Below, piece after piece: positions 1 to 14,166 of a DNA stretch of 64,000 nt; within the stretch, counting starts at the first letter, position 1, and every line of letters begins with the position of its first letter. The stretch comes from Catonia carolina (Eukaryota; Arthropoda; Insecta; Hemiptera; Achilidae): contig JAQMRL010000004.1 in NCBI GenBank assembly GCA_035578175.1, positions 37,688,901 through 37,752,900 of the forward strand, given 5' to 3'. Made by a program: the position numbers and the translations under genes. The notes under the pieces were generated by a model, which saw only the letters and a program-made list of their open reading frames with translations, was not told where the DNA came from and did not search any database.

Positions 1-1187
1 GTGGGTTTGGGGTATCAGAAGAATAGAACTGTAAATCTGAATGTAACTGGAGTGCGTTTACTCTCACAAGTCAAACTAAAATGGTACTCTGTAAATCTAA
101 TTTATAATAGTAGAAATTACTTGTTTGCAGACATACAGTAATGTTAAGATAGCAGTTGTTTTCTGACAAGAAATTTCAATTTTGGGAAGCTTGATTTTGA
201 CAAGGACTTGTAGATCTCTAGTTTTGAGACAATATGGAATAACTGTTTCAATTCAGTGTTACATTTCAACTCAATTAGTTCAAGCTGAAATTCTAGTTTC
301 TCTGTGTTGCAGTCTAAATTAAATGGCATGCCATAAACATACAAGTTATATTTAATAGTTCTAAAGTCTTCTCACAAGTTCCTCATAATGAAATGGTTTG
401 TCTTTCATCACTGGAACTATTAATTTTAGCCTCAGGAAGTAGGACAGGTATTTCTTATTTAGCTGTTTAGCAAATAACATTTTTGTTTGAAACCATCAAC
501 GATGACTCTCCACTTCACCCCCAGAGGCAAAATTATGAGTGATAAAAAGTATGTGGCTGGTTAAAAAAACTGATCAGAATACGGTAAAGAGTTTGTGTGA
601 GATACCTATTCAGAACCATGTCACAGGCTAGGTCATGGACCAGTTCATGGCCAGACCAGCCCATGGGATGGACCAAGTCCGACCCATGGGCCGTACTTTT
701 TCCATGACTGTTCTAAAGACTTCACATTGTTCCTGTAACCATGAGTTGAAACAGATATTAATGTGTTGTTAATCACAACACTGTAATACTTAAACAAACA
801 CACCTACTTAAGGAGGGAGAAAATATATCAATAAAAACCAACAGCTTTAAAAAATTATGATAATCTGTATTTGATTAAAAGATACTTAATTGATGAAACA
901 TTTTATACAATCAAAATAACTTTCTTGTTATTAAAATATATTTTTAAATAACACTGAGGTAAATTGTGTATTATTGGAAATTTATTAGATGACACACTTA
1001 TTGCAGAACCTAAGTAACTAACAATAAAATAAATAAATAAAGGAATTTGTAAATACATTATGAATTTACCAAAATGTTAACATTTTGACTTATCAGATTT
1101 ATCTTGGCATATTCTTTAATTCCTTTTGGAAGTCTTCTGGATGCATTAAATAAAATAGAAAAATTAAATAAATAAAAACCATTCTGG

Positions 1188-1360
1188 GTCGCCCCAGTAG
1201 CATAGTGGTAGTGCGCTGGCCTACCACACGAAGGTCCCAGGTTTGATTCCTGGCTAGGGTCTGGAAATTATAACAAGTCACAACCCAACGTTCCATAACC
1301 CACTGTAGTTGCTAATGACCAAGCTGTTGATGCGACTTTAAATAAATAAATTAAAAAAAA
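1188..1360 (+). repeat. tRNA-derived SINE (type S1)
   Basis: A pol III-like head has box A-like GTAGCATAGTGGTAG and box B-like GGTTTGATTCC. A body follows with CTAATGACCAAGC, and the tail GTTGATGCGACTTTAAATAAA runs into an A-rich end. It is not an intact tRNA gene (no cloverleaf, long 3' body). Related copies are at 9664, 28866, 55580 and 60052. Confidence 0.8.
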
Positions 1361-1589
1361 ACAGTTCTTTACCATTTTTTTTTTCATTTAATGCATCCAG
1401 GATATTATACTTACACTTACAAAATTTTATATTTTTCAATAATCCTTCCGAGATCTAGTACCTTAGCCCTTAGCTTTCATTCCCACTATCTTATTACAAA
1501 CATTCAAAATTAAATTGATAGTGTCATAATTACAATATATCTAAAACATTTTGCATTTCTTCTGTTCAAAGTTGCAATGAGTTCATCCT

Positions 1590-1712
1590 TCTCTTCCTTT
1601 CCTGCTCCTTCCACTCCTACCAATCATTCTTTACCTTCTTTTCCTCCTCATCCTCTTTCTCCTTCACCTTCCACTATCGCCACTTCATTCTCTGTCCATT
1701 CCTTTCCTCCAT
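1590..1712. repeat. Pyrimidine-rich low-complexity tract
   Basis: About 120 bases are almost wholly C and T (repeated TTCC/CTTC). No ORF or other structure is seen. Confidence 0.7.
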
Positions 1713-1789
1713 GATGAATGTACAAAAAAATTTAGATTTACATAACATTATTCTTTTTTTAATTTTCAATTTGTATTTTTAGTTATTTA

Positions 1790-3699
<1,910 letters not shown>

Positions 3700-4131
3700 A
3701 TTTCTTAATTATACTAAAAACAACAAAAAAAGTAATGAAATATTAAACAATAGAAATCAAGTAAAATAATTAACACTATTTCAATAACTGATTCACTATA
3801 ACACACACAAACCAAATTCTTACACGATATATTTTTAATATATTATCAAATTTGTTTTAATAAGAAGATGACATATTTATATCATTCCACACTTGTGTTG
3901 TTTTACAAGCTGAATAATACAGAATATCAATGTTTAAAATAAAAAACTGAATAATTAAAATGATTAGTAAAGTTCATTTGAGGTTATGTTTTTGTCTTTA
4001 AGAAAGAATATTTATGTAATGCATGAGAATATTACTAATAAATATATTATACTGTATGTACAATGATAAATCCCTGTCTTATATAATACTCTATTAACTA
4101 AAGTTTTTTAACTTCAGTGTTTTAATAGTAC

Positions 4132-4164
4132 TGATAATAATAGTAATAATAATAATAATAATAA
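4132..4164. repeat. (AAT)n microsatellite
   Basis: A run of AAT triplets with one interruption. Confidence 0.85.
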
Positions 4165-4299
4165 CAGTCTATCAACAAATTAATGATAAGATAATGTAGT
4201 CAACAACTTTTTTAAAGTAGTAAACAAGGACTACAATCTAGAGTAGGCTATAATAGGAGTACTAAATACATGAATTTAATTTCCCCCCGGAAAAAAGTG

Positions 4300-4660
4300 T
4301 GCCTGTGTGTACAAGGAAAATGAACGATTAATGGAAACGATTAGAAAAAAATGGCAAACATTTTACGGACACTCGTATAGAATGGATGAAAACCGGTTGA
4401 CAAATCAAATTTTTAAGACACTAAATTTAAAGACCTAAGGTCTCGGATAAATGGTTGAAGAAGTCAGAAAGGATATTCAGAAAACCGGAATAAACCGAGA
4501 AACTTAATGAAACGACCCAAATTCAGATAACTAATTACTGACTTTAAGGGTTTCCATGAAGAATAACAACAGAATATCGGGTGGACAGAAGAAAAGAGAA
4601 AAGCCCACAGTGCTGAGAATAGAGCTGCTAAAAGAGCATATAGAAACGTCTAAAATTACC
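4300..4660 (+). pseudogene. LINE reverse-transcriptase C-terminal tail, relic
   Basis: Translation in broken frames gives KWQTFYGHSYRMDENRLTNQ, matching the post-RT region of insect non-LTR retrotransposons (FYGHLYRMDENRLTKQ type), then SGGQKKREK. Stops and shifts interrupt it. 5'-truncated and dead. Confidence 0.65.
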
Positions 4661-4699
4661 TCATGTATAGACTACCTCCAATTTTAGACAAATTAGATA

Positions 4700-4805
4700 T
4701 GAGATAGAAAATCCTTTTCATGGGACGACGCGTCTCATGGCGGGTGGTAGTTTTTTAAAATTCGTACCTTTGACCTATGGCAAAAACCATTCGCCTCAAC
4801 CACTA
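4700..4805. repeat. Short dispersed repeat with ACGCGT hairpin
   Basis: It contains CATGGGACGACGCGTCTCATG followed by GGCAAAAACCATT. The same arrangement occurs at 61833-61935 with only a few differences. The core is an imperfect hairpin. Origin unknown. Confidence 0.5.
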
Positions 4806-6684
4806 CTGTGCATTGATATTATTCCCTACAGTTAGTTGATCCAGCTGTTAAATCGCTGACGCTGCTCCCAGAGGCCGTTAGAAGAAAAACTCATCTCCAA
4901 CCTTCAGTTGTAGCATGCACATAACCAACTTCTTACTAAATTTTCCTGTTTTAAATTTAACTACTGATTACATTTTTTATAACACGTATTAAAATTGATA
5001 TGAAAAACTATTTATTTCCTGTATAAAGTTCTACGGACATCAGATCGTAAACTGTGTGTACATGAATGTTGTATTTTTAAGTTTTAAAATACACTTAAAT
5101 TATAATTTTAAGCTGTACAGTAATTAAAAATTATCGTTGTCAGTCAATTATGCAGGCTGATACTAATAAATATTTTCCGTCAATTTATAATACTCTACCG
5201 TATTTTACCTGTAAGCTAACTTATTTGAGCCACTTCATAAAAAGGCGTATCTTATTAAAACATTTAAATTAACAAACAGCCGGTGTACTTATTTTCAATT
5301 ACACATGTCGCATAAGAATGTTTAGTAGTCTATTATAATGTACCCTAACTACTTGGTGAAAGAAATTCAAAAGCTATAACTAAGATTCTTAGATAAGCGA
5401 AGTACCTACAGAAAAGTTAGGTAATTGGGAAAAAATTATATTTAGATTTTCATTTTAGATGAGACGGAGAGCAAAAAAAAAAATTGTTATCAATTTTAAT
5501 TTTATCGCCATTCTATTATTTAATCACTTTCGGAATCTATTGATATAATATACTTGACATTCTGATCTCCCTTTGAATCAGTCATTTCAGAAATACCATA
5601 AATCAAAATTTTACATTTTTTCTTTAAAGCATTTCAGGACTATCTTATGGTGTGAATTTATACACACCATCCCTACAAAAATCACATAAGTATGGCTTTC
5701 CTTAAGTAGTATAACGAAAAGGTTTATCCATTAGGATACAAACTGCTTCCTTCCAATTAAAAAATGAAAGTGGGTGATATTTTTAAGCTTAAGCTTTACT
5801 TTTTAATGGAAGAGGCTACACAAAGATTTTATGTAAAATTATTTTTAAGGGAGTTTTAACTACTGTTTATGACAATGACGAAGAACGTGATTTGCCCTGA
5901 AAATTAACATTTTTCTTTCTTAAAGTTGAGAATTTTTATTATTGCAAAAAACTATTTTAATTCATAATATTGTAAACTAGTGAACTAAATGAATGAATAC
6001 CATTATAAAACGCAATTTTGTTCTGGTCTAACATCTTATTTTACAGAAAACAACGTAATTTAGTATTTTACTCCAATTTATTTCAGAAACACCTTAAGTC
6101 AAAATTTTTATTTTTTTAAAACACGAGGTTTATCTTTAAAAAGAAAAAAGTATACATTTTATAATAAAGGGGACAGCCCTCTGAACAAATTATTTGTTTT
6201 AATTATTTTTATTGAAACAATAAATTACAAATTTTTTTAATTTTTCCAAAAGTTAGATTTTTGACTTAAATGGGCTATCTCAAAAGACCGATTCTTTAAT
6301 ATATAAAATTTATTTTCGAAAATAGTTCGCATTTCAATTTTTTGCTAAACGTCATTTAATATCATTTAATGCGAATAGTATCAGATATTACTTAATGCAT
6401 TTTTTTCTAACATCTGAGATTATTTACAATCAGTTTAAAAACAAACTATAAATAAAAAGCATGAAAGTGTTCAGATGACGAAGACAATACCCAATGGTAC
6501 TGCTTCGAAAAGAAAAACAAAATTATTTATAAATTTTGAAAACATTAACTAGATAAACCATGACTAACAGTAATAGAAAAGGTAACAAAATTAATAGCGG
6601 TGATAGTAGAATGCGTAGAGGAAGAAGATGATGTTGATGTTGATATGGAATACAATTATTTACAATGTAGGTTAGTCGGTAAAT

Positions 6685-7215
6685 CTAAATGGAAGGTCAA
6701 AAAAGTTTATTCGTTTTAGTCGTGTTACGTTTTCGCTGTTATCAAGTAAATTAAGCGCCAAAGAATTTGGGTGATCTGCTCATTTTTCTTGATATTTAGA
6801 ACTTAGCTGCGTAATTTCTTCTTTCACGGTGTTGACACGTAAGTCCCTATGCAACGCTTCATTTGTCACATACCATGGAGTATTTGTTATAATCCGAAAA
6901 ACTTTTGACTGGAATCATTGGATAACAGCAAATTTCGATTTTGCAGCTGATCCCCAAAGCGGTAACCCATAAGTCCACAGCGGTTTCAATATGACTTTAT
7001 ACAGTAGGAGCTTGAATGACGGCTCTCTGATGACAGCTGTGAACGTTTGTTAATCATCCAATACAAATCTCTCAGCTTCAATCCTAGTCTTTTGCGTGTG
7101 TTCCAAAAATATGTTTTGACCAGGTAAGCGTCGATCTAAGTGCATTTCCAAGTATTTTACATCATCTGACTGAGGAACTAGTCTTTCATTCATTCGTATC
7201 GGTGGACATGTGTCT
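6685..7215 (-). pseudogene. Jockey-like LINE reverse transcriptase, C-terminal relic
   Basis: The minus-strand translation gives KYLEMHLDRRLTWSKHIF, then RKRLGLKLRDLYWMINKRSQ and GLMGYRFGDQLQNRN. These match the RT C-terminal region of jockey-clade elements (YLGLHLDRRLTW...). Several frameshifts and stops are present, and the 3' part near 6690 fades into AT-rich DNA. Strongly 5'-truncated. Confidence 0.75.
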
Positions 7216-7254
7216 TTCCTCAAAGTAATGCATTTAGTGTGAGATATTTCTTAT

Positions 7255-8225
7255 TGGTGCAATATGATATACGAGAGTGGAGTATGGCCAGATGATTTTC
7301 TAACCACTATAATGGTACCATTGGAAAAGAATAAGAACGTAAAGAAGTGTACAGAATACCGCACCATCAGCTTCATTTCCCATGCTGCCAAGATTATGTA
7401 GAATGTTTCAGATTTCAGGGGAAAATAGATAGATATATTGAGAGGAACAGTTTGGCTTTAGGAAGAGAAAGGACACTCGTGATGCTGTAGCAGTTCTGAG
7501 GGCGGTTGGTGAGAGATATATTGAAGAAGGAAGAAATGTGTACGTGGTTTTCATTGTTCTGGAGAAGGCGTTCAATAGAGTGGTGTGGAGTAGATTGTTG
7601 GAGGTTTTGAGAAAATCGGGGGTTGATTGGAAGGAGAGACAACTAAAATTAGAAACTTGTATATGAAGCAGACAGTTAGAGTGAGGGTTGGAAGCGATAT
7701 GGCTGAGGGAAGTAGAATTTTTAATGGGATGAGACAGGAATGTTCATGTTGCCAACATTATTTAACATATACTTGGAGAAGATAATTAACGAGGGAATAC
7801 GTGGTGGCGAGGGTGTCAAGGTCTGAGGGAAGAGGGTACAGTGTATACGTTTTACTGATGACATGGCACTGTTGCCATGTCATCATGGTGAAAAAGGGAT
7901 GAAGAATACACTTGAGAGATTGGATAGGGCTTGTGACATATGGAATGAAAATAAATGTTAAAAAGACAAAATGCATGGTAGGGCACCGAAGAAGATGATG
8001 GTAAGCCTGAAAGGGCATAAAATTTGGCAGGTCAAAACTTTTAGGTATTTTGTACCGGGGTAACCGAAGATATGAGGTGTGCCAAAGAGGTGAAGGTGAG
8101 ATTAGCAATGGCCAAGGAAGCGTTTGGCAGGAACAGACGGATTTTGAGCAGAGGGCTTGATTTAGAATTGTGGAAGAGATTGGCGAAATGCTTTGTTTGG
8201 AGTGTGGCCACGTATGGACGGAGAA
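7255..8225 (+). pseudogene. LINE reverse transcriptase relic
   Basis: Broken plus-strand frames read WPDDFLTTIMVPLEKNKN and CTEYRTISFISHAAKI, then VYVVFIVLEKAFNRVVW (RT motif, normally FIDFEKAFD). A later part has a decayed RFTDDMALL block, and the C-terminal end reads RLAMAKEAFGRNRRIL and KRLAKCFVWSVATYG. It spans much of an RT domain with many disruptions. Only 3' parts match a continuous domain. The short plus-strand ORF at 8072-8278 is its tail, not a gene. Confidence 0.75.
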
Positions 8226-9069
8226 AATTTATTAAAATCGTTAAGAACAAAAATTTACACAGAATTTTTAACAAATGAACTTTCTTTTTAATTTTTTAAT
8301 AGCAGAATAAATTGTAGTTACGAAGAAAGAGTTTTAAACGCAAACAAATTTTCAAAAGAATATTTATGGGTACTGAAATTTGAGAATATTAGACATTTAC
8401 AAAGACGTTTATAACTAAGTCAACATTTAACTCGCAACTGGTTCGAAAACAGTAAAACCTAAATAAAACAATCAATTGAGAAACTGCATAAAATTATAAA
8501 TTATAATGCAAAATATATAATACACAAAAAATTAATTAAAATTTCACGGTACGCAATTAAGTGACCTTGTTACCAATACATAACTGCGAAATATAAATTC
8601 CTTTCTTTTACAGATATTAATTTAATTTTTATAAATATTAAATTGTAATACCCCTGAGTATTATTAAATATTTCCTGTGTCAGAGAAAATCGCTATCACA
8701 ATTTAAATAAAATTTATTCTAGTGAAACACGAATACATTTTTATTACGCTGTATCATTACCATAAACAATAAAAAGTTTAACAAACTACTTGTTACATAA
8801 TTAAATTTAATTGGGATTCTTTCGCTTTTATTTAATTAGATTGTAGTTTGAACAAAATATTTTTAAATTAAATGAATGATAAAAAATTTAACTTCTTGAT
8901 CATTTTGTCAGGAATTTGTCTAGTTTTAAAATAATCAAACGAAGGTTTTTCAAGGTCAGATATTCTTAGATTTTTGGGCTAGCACGGCGTCATAGATTTC
9001 GTTGTACGGTGTTGAGGTTTCAAGAGTGATGACATGAATAGTTTGAGGTGTTCAAGATATAGTTTTTAT

Positions 9070-9335
9070 CGATTTTGAAGATGTTAATTTTATTATTAAC
9101 TATTTTTTTTTTAGAAAATAAAAAAGCCTACAACTTTTATTTCAATCCTTATTTTTTTAAAGAACCTAGTTTAGCGTCAATTAGTGATTTTCCGTATTTT
9201 TAAGTTCTACAGAGGTTAATTTTCATTCAGCGTTGGATTATTTTAAATGAAGGCGTGATTAAAATCAGGTTATTTTTTCATTTTATATTGTTTAATAATA
9301 GATTAAACTTAGGTTATATTACGTATTACATAGGG
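9070..9335 (-). mobile_element. Family A copy (partial)
   Basis: The reverse complement matches the first part of the 2076 copy, including AACTTAAAAATACGG, AATCACTAATTGACGCTAAA and AAAAGTTGTAGG. Both ends are lost. Confidence 0.65.
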
Positions 9336-9506
9336 TTCATTACCCACCGGGTAATGAAAAATATGGAAAGATAAAGTTGTCGCCGCGAGTCAGATGTTCA
9401 ACAGTGATTTTCGGAGACGAAGGTTCCTGGTTCAAATCCTATTAAAGGTAGTTAATTTTATAGTAGTTACCGGTGTACTCTGATGGTTGGGTTGGAGTTC
9501 AATTAA

Positions 9507-10070
9507 CCTTTTCAATACCAACGTCCCGAGAACATAACGTCAATTTTACGAAGTGATAACATCCGGTTTACTGAACGTCCGTAAGTTATACGTAAAGTGC
9601 CAACGTCCGGATCCCCGAACATTTCCAAAAAAACTTTTAAACAAAAATTAATGAAATAGTATATTTTGAAACCGCCTCCGTGGCGTAGTGACTAGCGCAC
9701 TAGCTTACAAAGCGAAAGGTCCTGGATTCAATTCCCGGCTAGGGACTGAAAATTTTAACACATTAAAACCACCGTTAAGGTACCAAAACCCACAGTAGTT
9801 GCTAATGACCAAGCAACTATTTTAAATATTTTGAATATTTTTTATATTTTGAATATTTTTAGTGTTTGAACGATTTCTTTTCATATAAACTCAATAAAAA
9901 TTAATTTAACAGGATATTTTATTTTTCTGTAAGTTGAAATTTTGGTCGACAATGGCAGGCTTAAGCCTGCAAGTTTTCGAAATAAGGGCTTGCACTTTTT
10001 GTACACTCTTATTCAAACTAAATGACACTTAAGATCAAACTTTTAAAATATTGTTTCGGCACTGAAAGGG
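9507..10070. mobile_element. piggyBac-like MITE inside a SINE
   Basis: It is flanked on both sides by TTAA (9503-9506 and 10071-10074), the piggyBac target. Terminal repeats are CCTTTTCAATACCAACGTCC on the left and CCCTTTCAGTGCCGAAAC (inverted) on the right. It has no transposase; its interior carries an S1 SINE at 9664. Confidence 0.7.
9664..9835 (+). repeat. SINE type S1 inside the piggyBac-like element
   Basis: The head reads CCTCCGTGGCGTAGTGACTAG with box B-like GGATTCAATTCC. The body is AACCCACAGTAGTTGCTAAT, ending near CAAGCAACTATTTTAAAT. Confidence 0.78.
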
Positions 10071-10959
10071 TTAACCATACTCTTCCAGGAATGGTCCGCC
10101 TGAGTCTGTACAAGATTATACCTCATTTACATGTCATCACACATATCATCCTCACCACATTGTGTCACGGGTTTGCTTCTTGCTCTTAAACTGAACAGAT
10201 TGCAAAGTACACACATTTGGGTAAAAAAAAACTTTTCATTATTTACAAGGCAAGAGAAAGTAAGTTAGTGTTTAATACCAGATTTTTACTTATGCAAAGA
10301 TTCGTCACGTTTAGACCTGTTGTATTATCTCATCCATTCTCTTTTAGTACAACAAAAATAGTTGTTCAAGAAACTATATTAAAAGCCTAAATTATTAAAA
10401 CAAAAATAGGTAGGCTATAATACACAATAAGTGTGACCCTGAGTAGAGTTCATCTAAGCTGTAGATCAAGATTAATTTAGCCAGATAAATGATGTAGAAG
10501 AACCGGTACACGAAATTCAAGTAAAGTAAAAGTGAAGGTAAAACATTTGAAAAGCGTAATGCGAGAAAGATGAAACGCATTTCGTTAATCAAGTAGGTTT
10601 GTTTATCTAGAATGTGAAAAGTATGAATTTATAGAATTACAAATAAGTAAGATCAAAAGAAGCCGCTTTAAAATATGTAATAAATTTGCGCATCTTCTTA
10701 AAATTGTTGAAATGTTTCTTACAAGTTCAATTTAATTTTCTTTCGTTTTTAACCAATGCAGTACCTACACAATATTATTACCTAAATTAGTTGTGTATAT
10801 AACATAACCCAAAAGCAACGTCTGAATGTTACAATATATAATATTTCTGAAAAAGACTAGAAAACACAAATAGACTGATGAAATCTATAATGATGCATAA
10901 ATATTTTTTAAAACACAACCTTCTTTTGAAGATTATGTTTTTAATTTTAAAAATTTGGT

Positions 10960-11185
10960 GTGAAACGATCTGTCACCGGATAGCATGGGGAAACCTTAAT
11001 ATTTGGGGCCCTAAAAAGGGCAGTTTAAGCGGTAATCGTCTAGGCGGGAAGAATCGGTCATGGTGGCGGTCATTAGTCATGGTGGCGGTCAAGAAGGTAT
11101 TGTCTGTCTGTAACTTGATGGGCTCCGGCAGAGGGGAGGAATATGCGGATTGTAAAACCATTTCAGAAAACATATAAACCTAAAT
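10960..11185 (+). other. Coding-like fragment, one arm of an inverted pair
   Basis: The plus-strand frame ends LSVCNLMGSGRGEEYADCKT then ISENI. The minus strand at 11637-11861 has LLSVYNLMASRRGEQYTNCK then IISENI. It is a shorter copy lacking about 40 bases between KK and LSV. I do not recognise the protein. It may be part of a transposon. Confidence 0.5.
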
Positions 11186-11636
11186 CTAATTTTTTTTAAG
11201 TAACTGAAACTTGTCGGAAATGGCGTATTTTAAAAACAAAGAACTACATATATTTCACTTGTTTTTTGTTCTGTAAAATTATTTTAAAAAATACATACTT
11301 AATGAGATATAATGTAGTAAAAGTTGTGTTTTTGAAAAAATACGTACTCTTTTTTAAATACATCGTCATTATTCAACAACTATTATCACGGATTAACATA
11401 ATATTTGACAGGTTTGTTCTGTAATAATTATCGAAAACAATGATGCAATAAAATGTAACAGAAAATCATTATTTTTTAAGTTACTAGGTATTTTCATAAA
11501 TAAATTTTGTAAAATCGCAAAACACGACATAAAACAGACAGCATGTGAAAAACTTTTTCGGTCATTAAAGATAACTATACACTTGTAGGAAACGAAAAAG
11601 AAAACAAATTCAATTAATTTTTAGTAAAAGAATTAT

Positions 11637-11861
11637 TTAAATTGGACGAACCGAAAAATTAGAAATGTTTTCTGAAATGATTTTACAATTCGTATATTGC
11701 TCCCCTCTGCGGGAGGCCATCAAGTTATAGACAGACAGTAAGCGACGCTGCATTTCGTCGTCCAGTGGAGACGTCATCTTCTTCCCTCGCAGTAGTGCGT
11801 CGATGGTTGCTTCATCGTGATCCGGTAGCGCAAGGCTTGGTTGAGGGATCCCTGAGGGCAT
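11637..11861 (-). other. GC-rich coding-like ORF of unknown family
   Basis: A 74-residue minus-strand ORF contains DEATIDALLRGKKM, SPLDDEMQRRLL, then NLMASRRGEQYTNCK. The second, inverted copy at 11087-11176 preserves the last third at protein level. Base composition is much richer in GC and CpG than the surroundings. It may be an ORF fragment of a mobile element or a duplicated exon. Function not claimed. Confidence 0.5.
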
Positions 11862-12215
11862 CGCTTGCGGCAGCGAGCGATGACGGTGATTACGGTACCA
11901 GGTCAGCGACCGGAAGCATCATCTTCTCTCTTGCGGGGTTGTCGATGGGTCTTTATCGGAGTCCGGATGGTGGATATCTAGTCAAAGTTGTAGAGCAGAA
12001 TGGAACATTAACGGGCTCAGTGGAGCGCTCTTGTATAGTCACCAGAGCGCTGCGGTAGGGCCGCTTATAGCCCTCTGCAATGCCGGCACAGACCTACCCC
12101 TCGTCGGTACTAATGGCGGCTTCTCTCTGTTGGTGTGTCGGAAGGATTGTCGCCCCGGCACACAGTACCTAATCAAAGGGGCGACGGTGACAGATCACAC
12201 GACTACCCTTGCTGA
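11745..12215. other. GC- and CpG-rich island
   Basis: About 470 bases have clearly higher GC and many CpG dinucleotides in a window that is otherwise very AT-rich. The plus strand is open at 11765-12058 (DDGDYGTRSATGSIIFSLAG..., GGYLVKVVEQNGTLTGSVER), overlapping the minus-strand ORF at 11637-11861. It ends in AAATAATAAAGATAATAAG, which resembles a LINE-style 3' tail. Candidates are a young LINE 3' end or another recent insertion. Confidence 0.55.
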
Positions 12216-12870
12216 TCCAAATAATAAAGATAATAAGCTACATTTAATCAAGAGTGAACGATGCTAAATGAAAATCAACCCTAGTTGACTTACATTTTGA
12301 TGAGCAAAATATGGAAAGTCACTAACGCTCAACCAAGCAGTGGAGAAATAATCGGTTGAAATAAAATTTGTAAGATTTTTTTATTGTCTATAACTTTGAT
12401 TATACAATAGGCCCTACAATTTATCCGTTACCTAAATGCATAATTAAAGCCGCAACCTTAGAAGAGAAAAAATCATTTTCCACTTATCTTAATTTGAAGA
12501 ATACAAAAAATGTAAAAATGAGGCGCATTAAATTAAAATCGTATGAGCCGTTTTTGACAAAATCACAAAATGTGAAAATCGCATGAATTAACTGCTACAT
12601 CTTCCGGTTAAACAGTTTTGGTCCAAATGTTCGTTTCGAGTCTAAGAAATTAGTTCTAAGTAAATTAATAATTGTACCTCATGGTAGCTTAAGTTTAAAA
12701 TTTCAACTTCGTACGATTTTCCGTTTTTGAGTTATTTTGTTAACATGCATACACACATTCCTTACCCACATTTAATAAGTAAGGAAAGTTATATTTTCAA
12801 GTAGATTTTTGGAAATCGAATTTTCACCGGAAATACACGTTTTCAGATCCGCTGAACTAGGTTTACCATA
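12215..12870 (+). mobile_element. Family A copy
   Basis: It carries AATGAAAATCAACCCTAGTT, GGAAAGTCACTAACGCT, ATTAAAGCCGCAACC and GTATGAGCCGTTTTTGA blocks in the same order as the 2076 copy, and ends with a TTTCAAGTAGATTTTTGG-like end. It abuts the GC-rich island. Confidence 0.65.
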
Positions 12871-13273
12871 CGTCCTGGATTAGCCCGGCATGTCCGAGCA
12901 TGTTAGGCATGATGTGTCCGGGATTTTCGGATATTTGTGTAAAAGATCGGCGGCTGGGAAATTTCACTCTGTTTTGATTTAGAGGTTGGTAACATTGTAT
13001 GCAGGAAAACTAGACTGTTAAAAATTAATTCAAAGAGGTCTTGTGTGAACTTTTACTGAAAAATTAAAACTGATAAGATGTTCCTTGGAAAAGTATGCCT
13101 ACTACATCATCTGAGAAATATCACCCGCCCAACTCGTCTAAAAAATACCGGGTGAGCATAAAGTCTTGCCCTGATTATAAAAATTTATTGCAGAATAACT
13201 GTTTGACATAATAATTTAAATTTTATGCTGTTACATAGGCTAGTGTTAATAGTTTTTTTTAAGATTACTTACA

Positions 13274-13640
13274 TTAGTAAACTTCAACGTGTGCCCCCTT
13301 GGTAGCTCGGAGAATGTCGAAGCGGTATTCCAGTTCCCGCCAGGTGTTTTGTAACATGTGTTCTGTCACAGTACCCACAGCAACTTGTATCCTAGTCTTC
13401 AGTTCGTCAACGTCAGCAACTGGTGTGGCGAAGACTCTATCCTTGATATAGCCCCAGAAAAAAAAGTCAAGGGGAGTAATGTCTGGAGAGCGGGGTGGCC
13501 AGGGTGTTGGACCATCCCTTCCAATCCACCGATCCGGAAATGTTTCATCCAGGAAATTACGCACTATCAAAGCCCAGTGGGGAGGGGTGCCCCATCTTGC
13601 TGGAAAATTATCCATGGTTGATATTCTTCTAACTGTGGTG
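13274..13640 (-). pseudogene. Tc1/mariner-like transposase C-terminal half (left arm)
   Basis: The minus-strand frame reads RWIGRDGPTPWPPRSPDITP then LDFFFWGYIKDRV, a transposase DDE-domain C-terminal part common in insects. The catalytic QQDGAP motif just upstream is in a different frame, so a frameshift separates it. The 5' half and catalytic first Asp region are absent. Confidence 0.85.
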
Positions 13641-13799
13641 CAATGAACTGTTGCAAAACATCTAAGTAAATGTTAGCGTTAATGGTGTTTTCCGTGATGT
13701 TTGGTGCGGCCTCATGCATAATAAGGTTTTCGGGCCGTTTTTCTTCACGGAAAACACCATTAACGCTAACATTTACTTAGATGTTTTGCAACAGTTCAT

Positions 13800-14166
13800 T
13801 GCACCACAGTTAGAAGAATATCAACCATGGATAATTTTCCAGCAAGATGGGGCACCCCTCCCCACTGGGCTTTGATAGTGCGTAATTTCCTGGATGAAAC
13901 ATTTCCGGATCGGTGGATTGGAAGGGATGGTCCAACACCCTGGCCACCCCGCTCTCCAGACATTACTCCCCTTGACTTTTTTTCTGGGGCTATATCAAGG
14001 ATAGAGTCTTCGCCACACCAGTTGCTGACGTTGACGAACTGAAGGCTAGGATACAAGTTGCTGTGGGTACTGTGACAGAACACATGTTACAAAACACCTG
14101 GCGGGAACTGGAATACCGCTTTGACATTCTCCGAGCTACCAAGGGGGCACACGTTGAAGTTTACTA
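13800..14166 (+). pseudogene. Tc1/mariner-like transposase C-terminal half (right arm)
   Basis: Mirror copy of the left arm. It shares the same frameshift after QQDGAP, showing the copy was already dead when duplicated. It has one extra frameshift in LDFF (one T fewer than the left arm). Confidence 0.85.

Larger units (their letters stand above)
9370..10232 (+). repeat. SINE family D, split by a piggyBac-like insertion
   Basis: The 5' part (about 9370-9506) has GACGAAGGTTCCTGGTTCAAATCC and GATGGTTGGG. The 3' part (about 10071-10232) has AGGAATGGTC, TCATTTACATGTCATC and GAACAGATTGCAAAGTACAC. Joined at the duplicated TTAA they match the intact copy at 53931-54250. Confidence 0.75.

Noticed and set aside
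144..344. Further RBKS exon on the minus strand
   Set aside because: The 66-residue ORF has no PfkB-like motif and no fitting splice sites were seen.
7415..8108. Minus-strand ORFs over the LINE
   Set aside because: Antisense shadows of the plus-strand RT relic.
8072..8278. Small plus-strand gene
   Set aside because: The protein is the C-terminal tail of a LINE reverse transcriptase (KCFVWSVATYG).
11745..12215. Bacterial gene transfer
   Set aside because: High GC suggested it, but no bacterial domain is visible, the frame is short, and it abuts transposon sequence.
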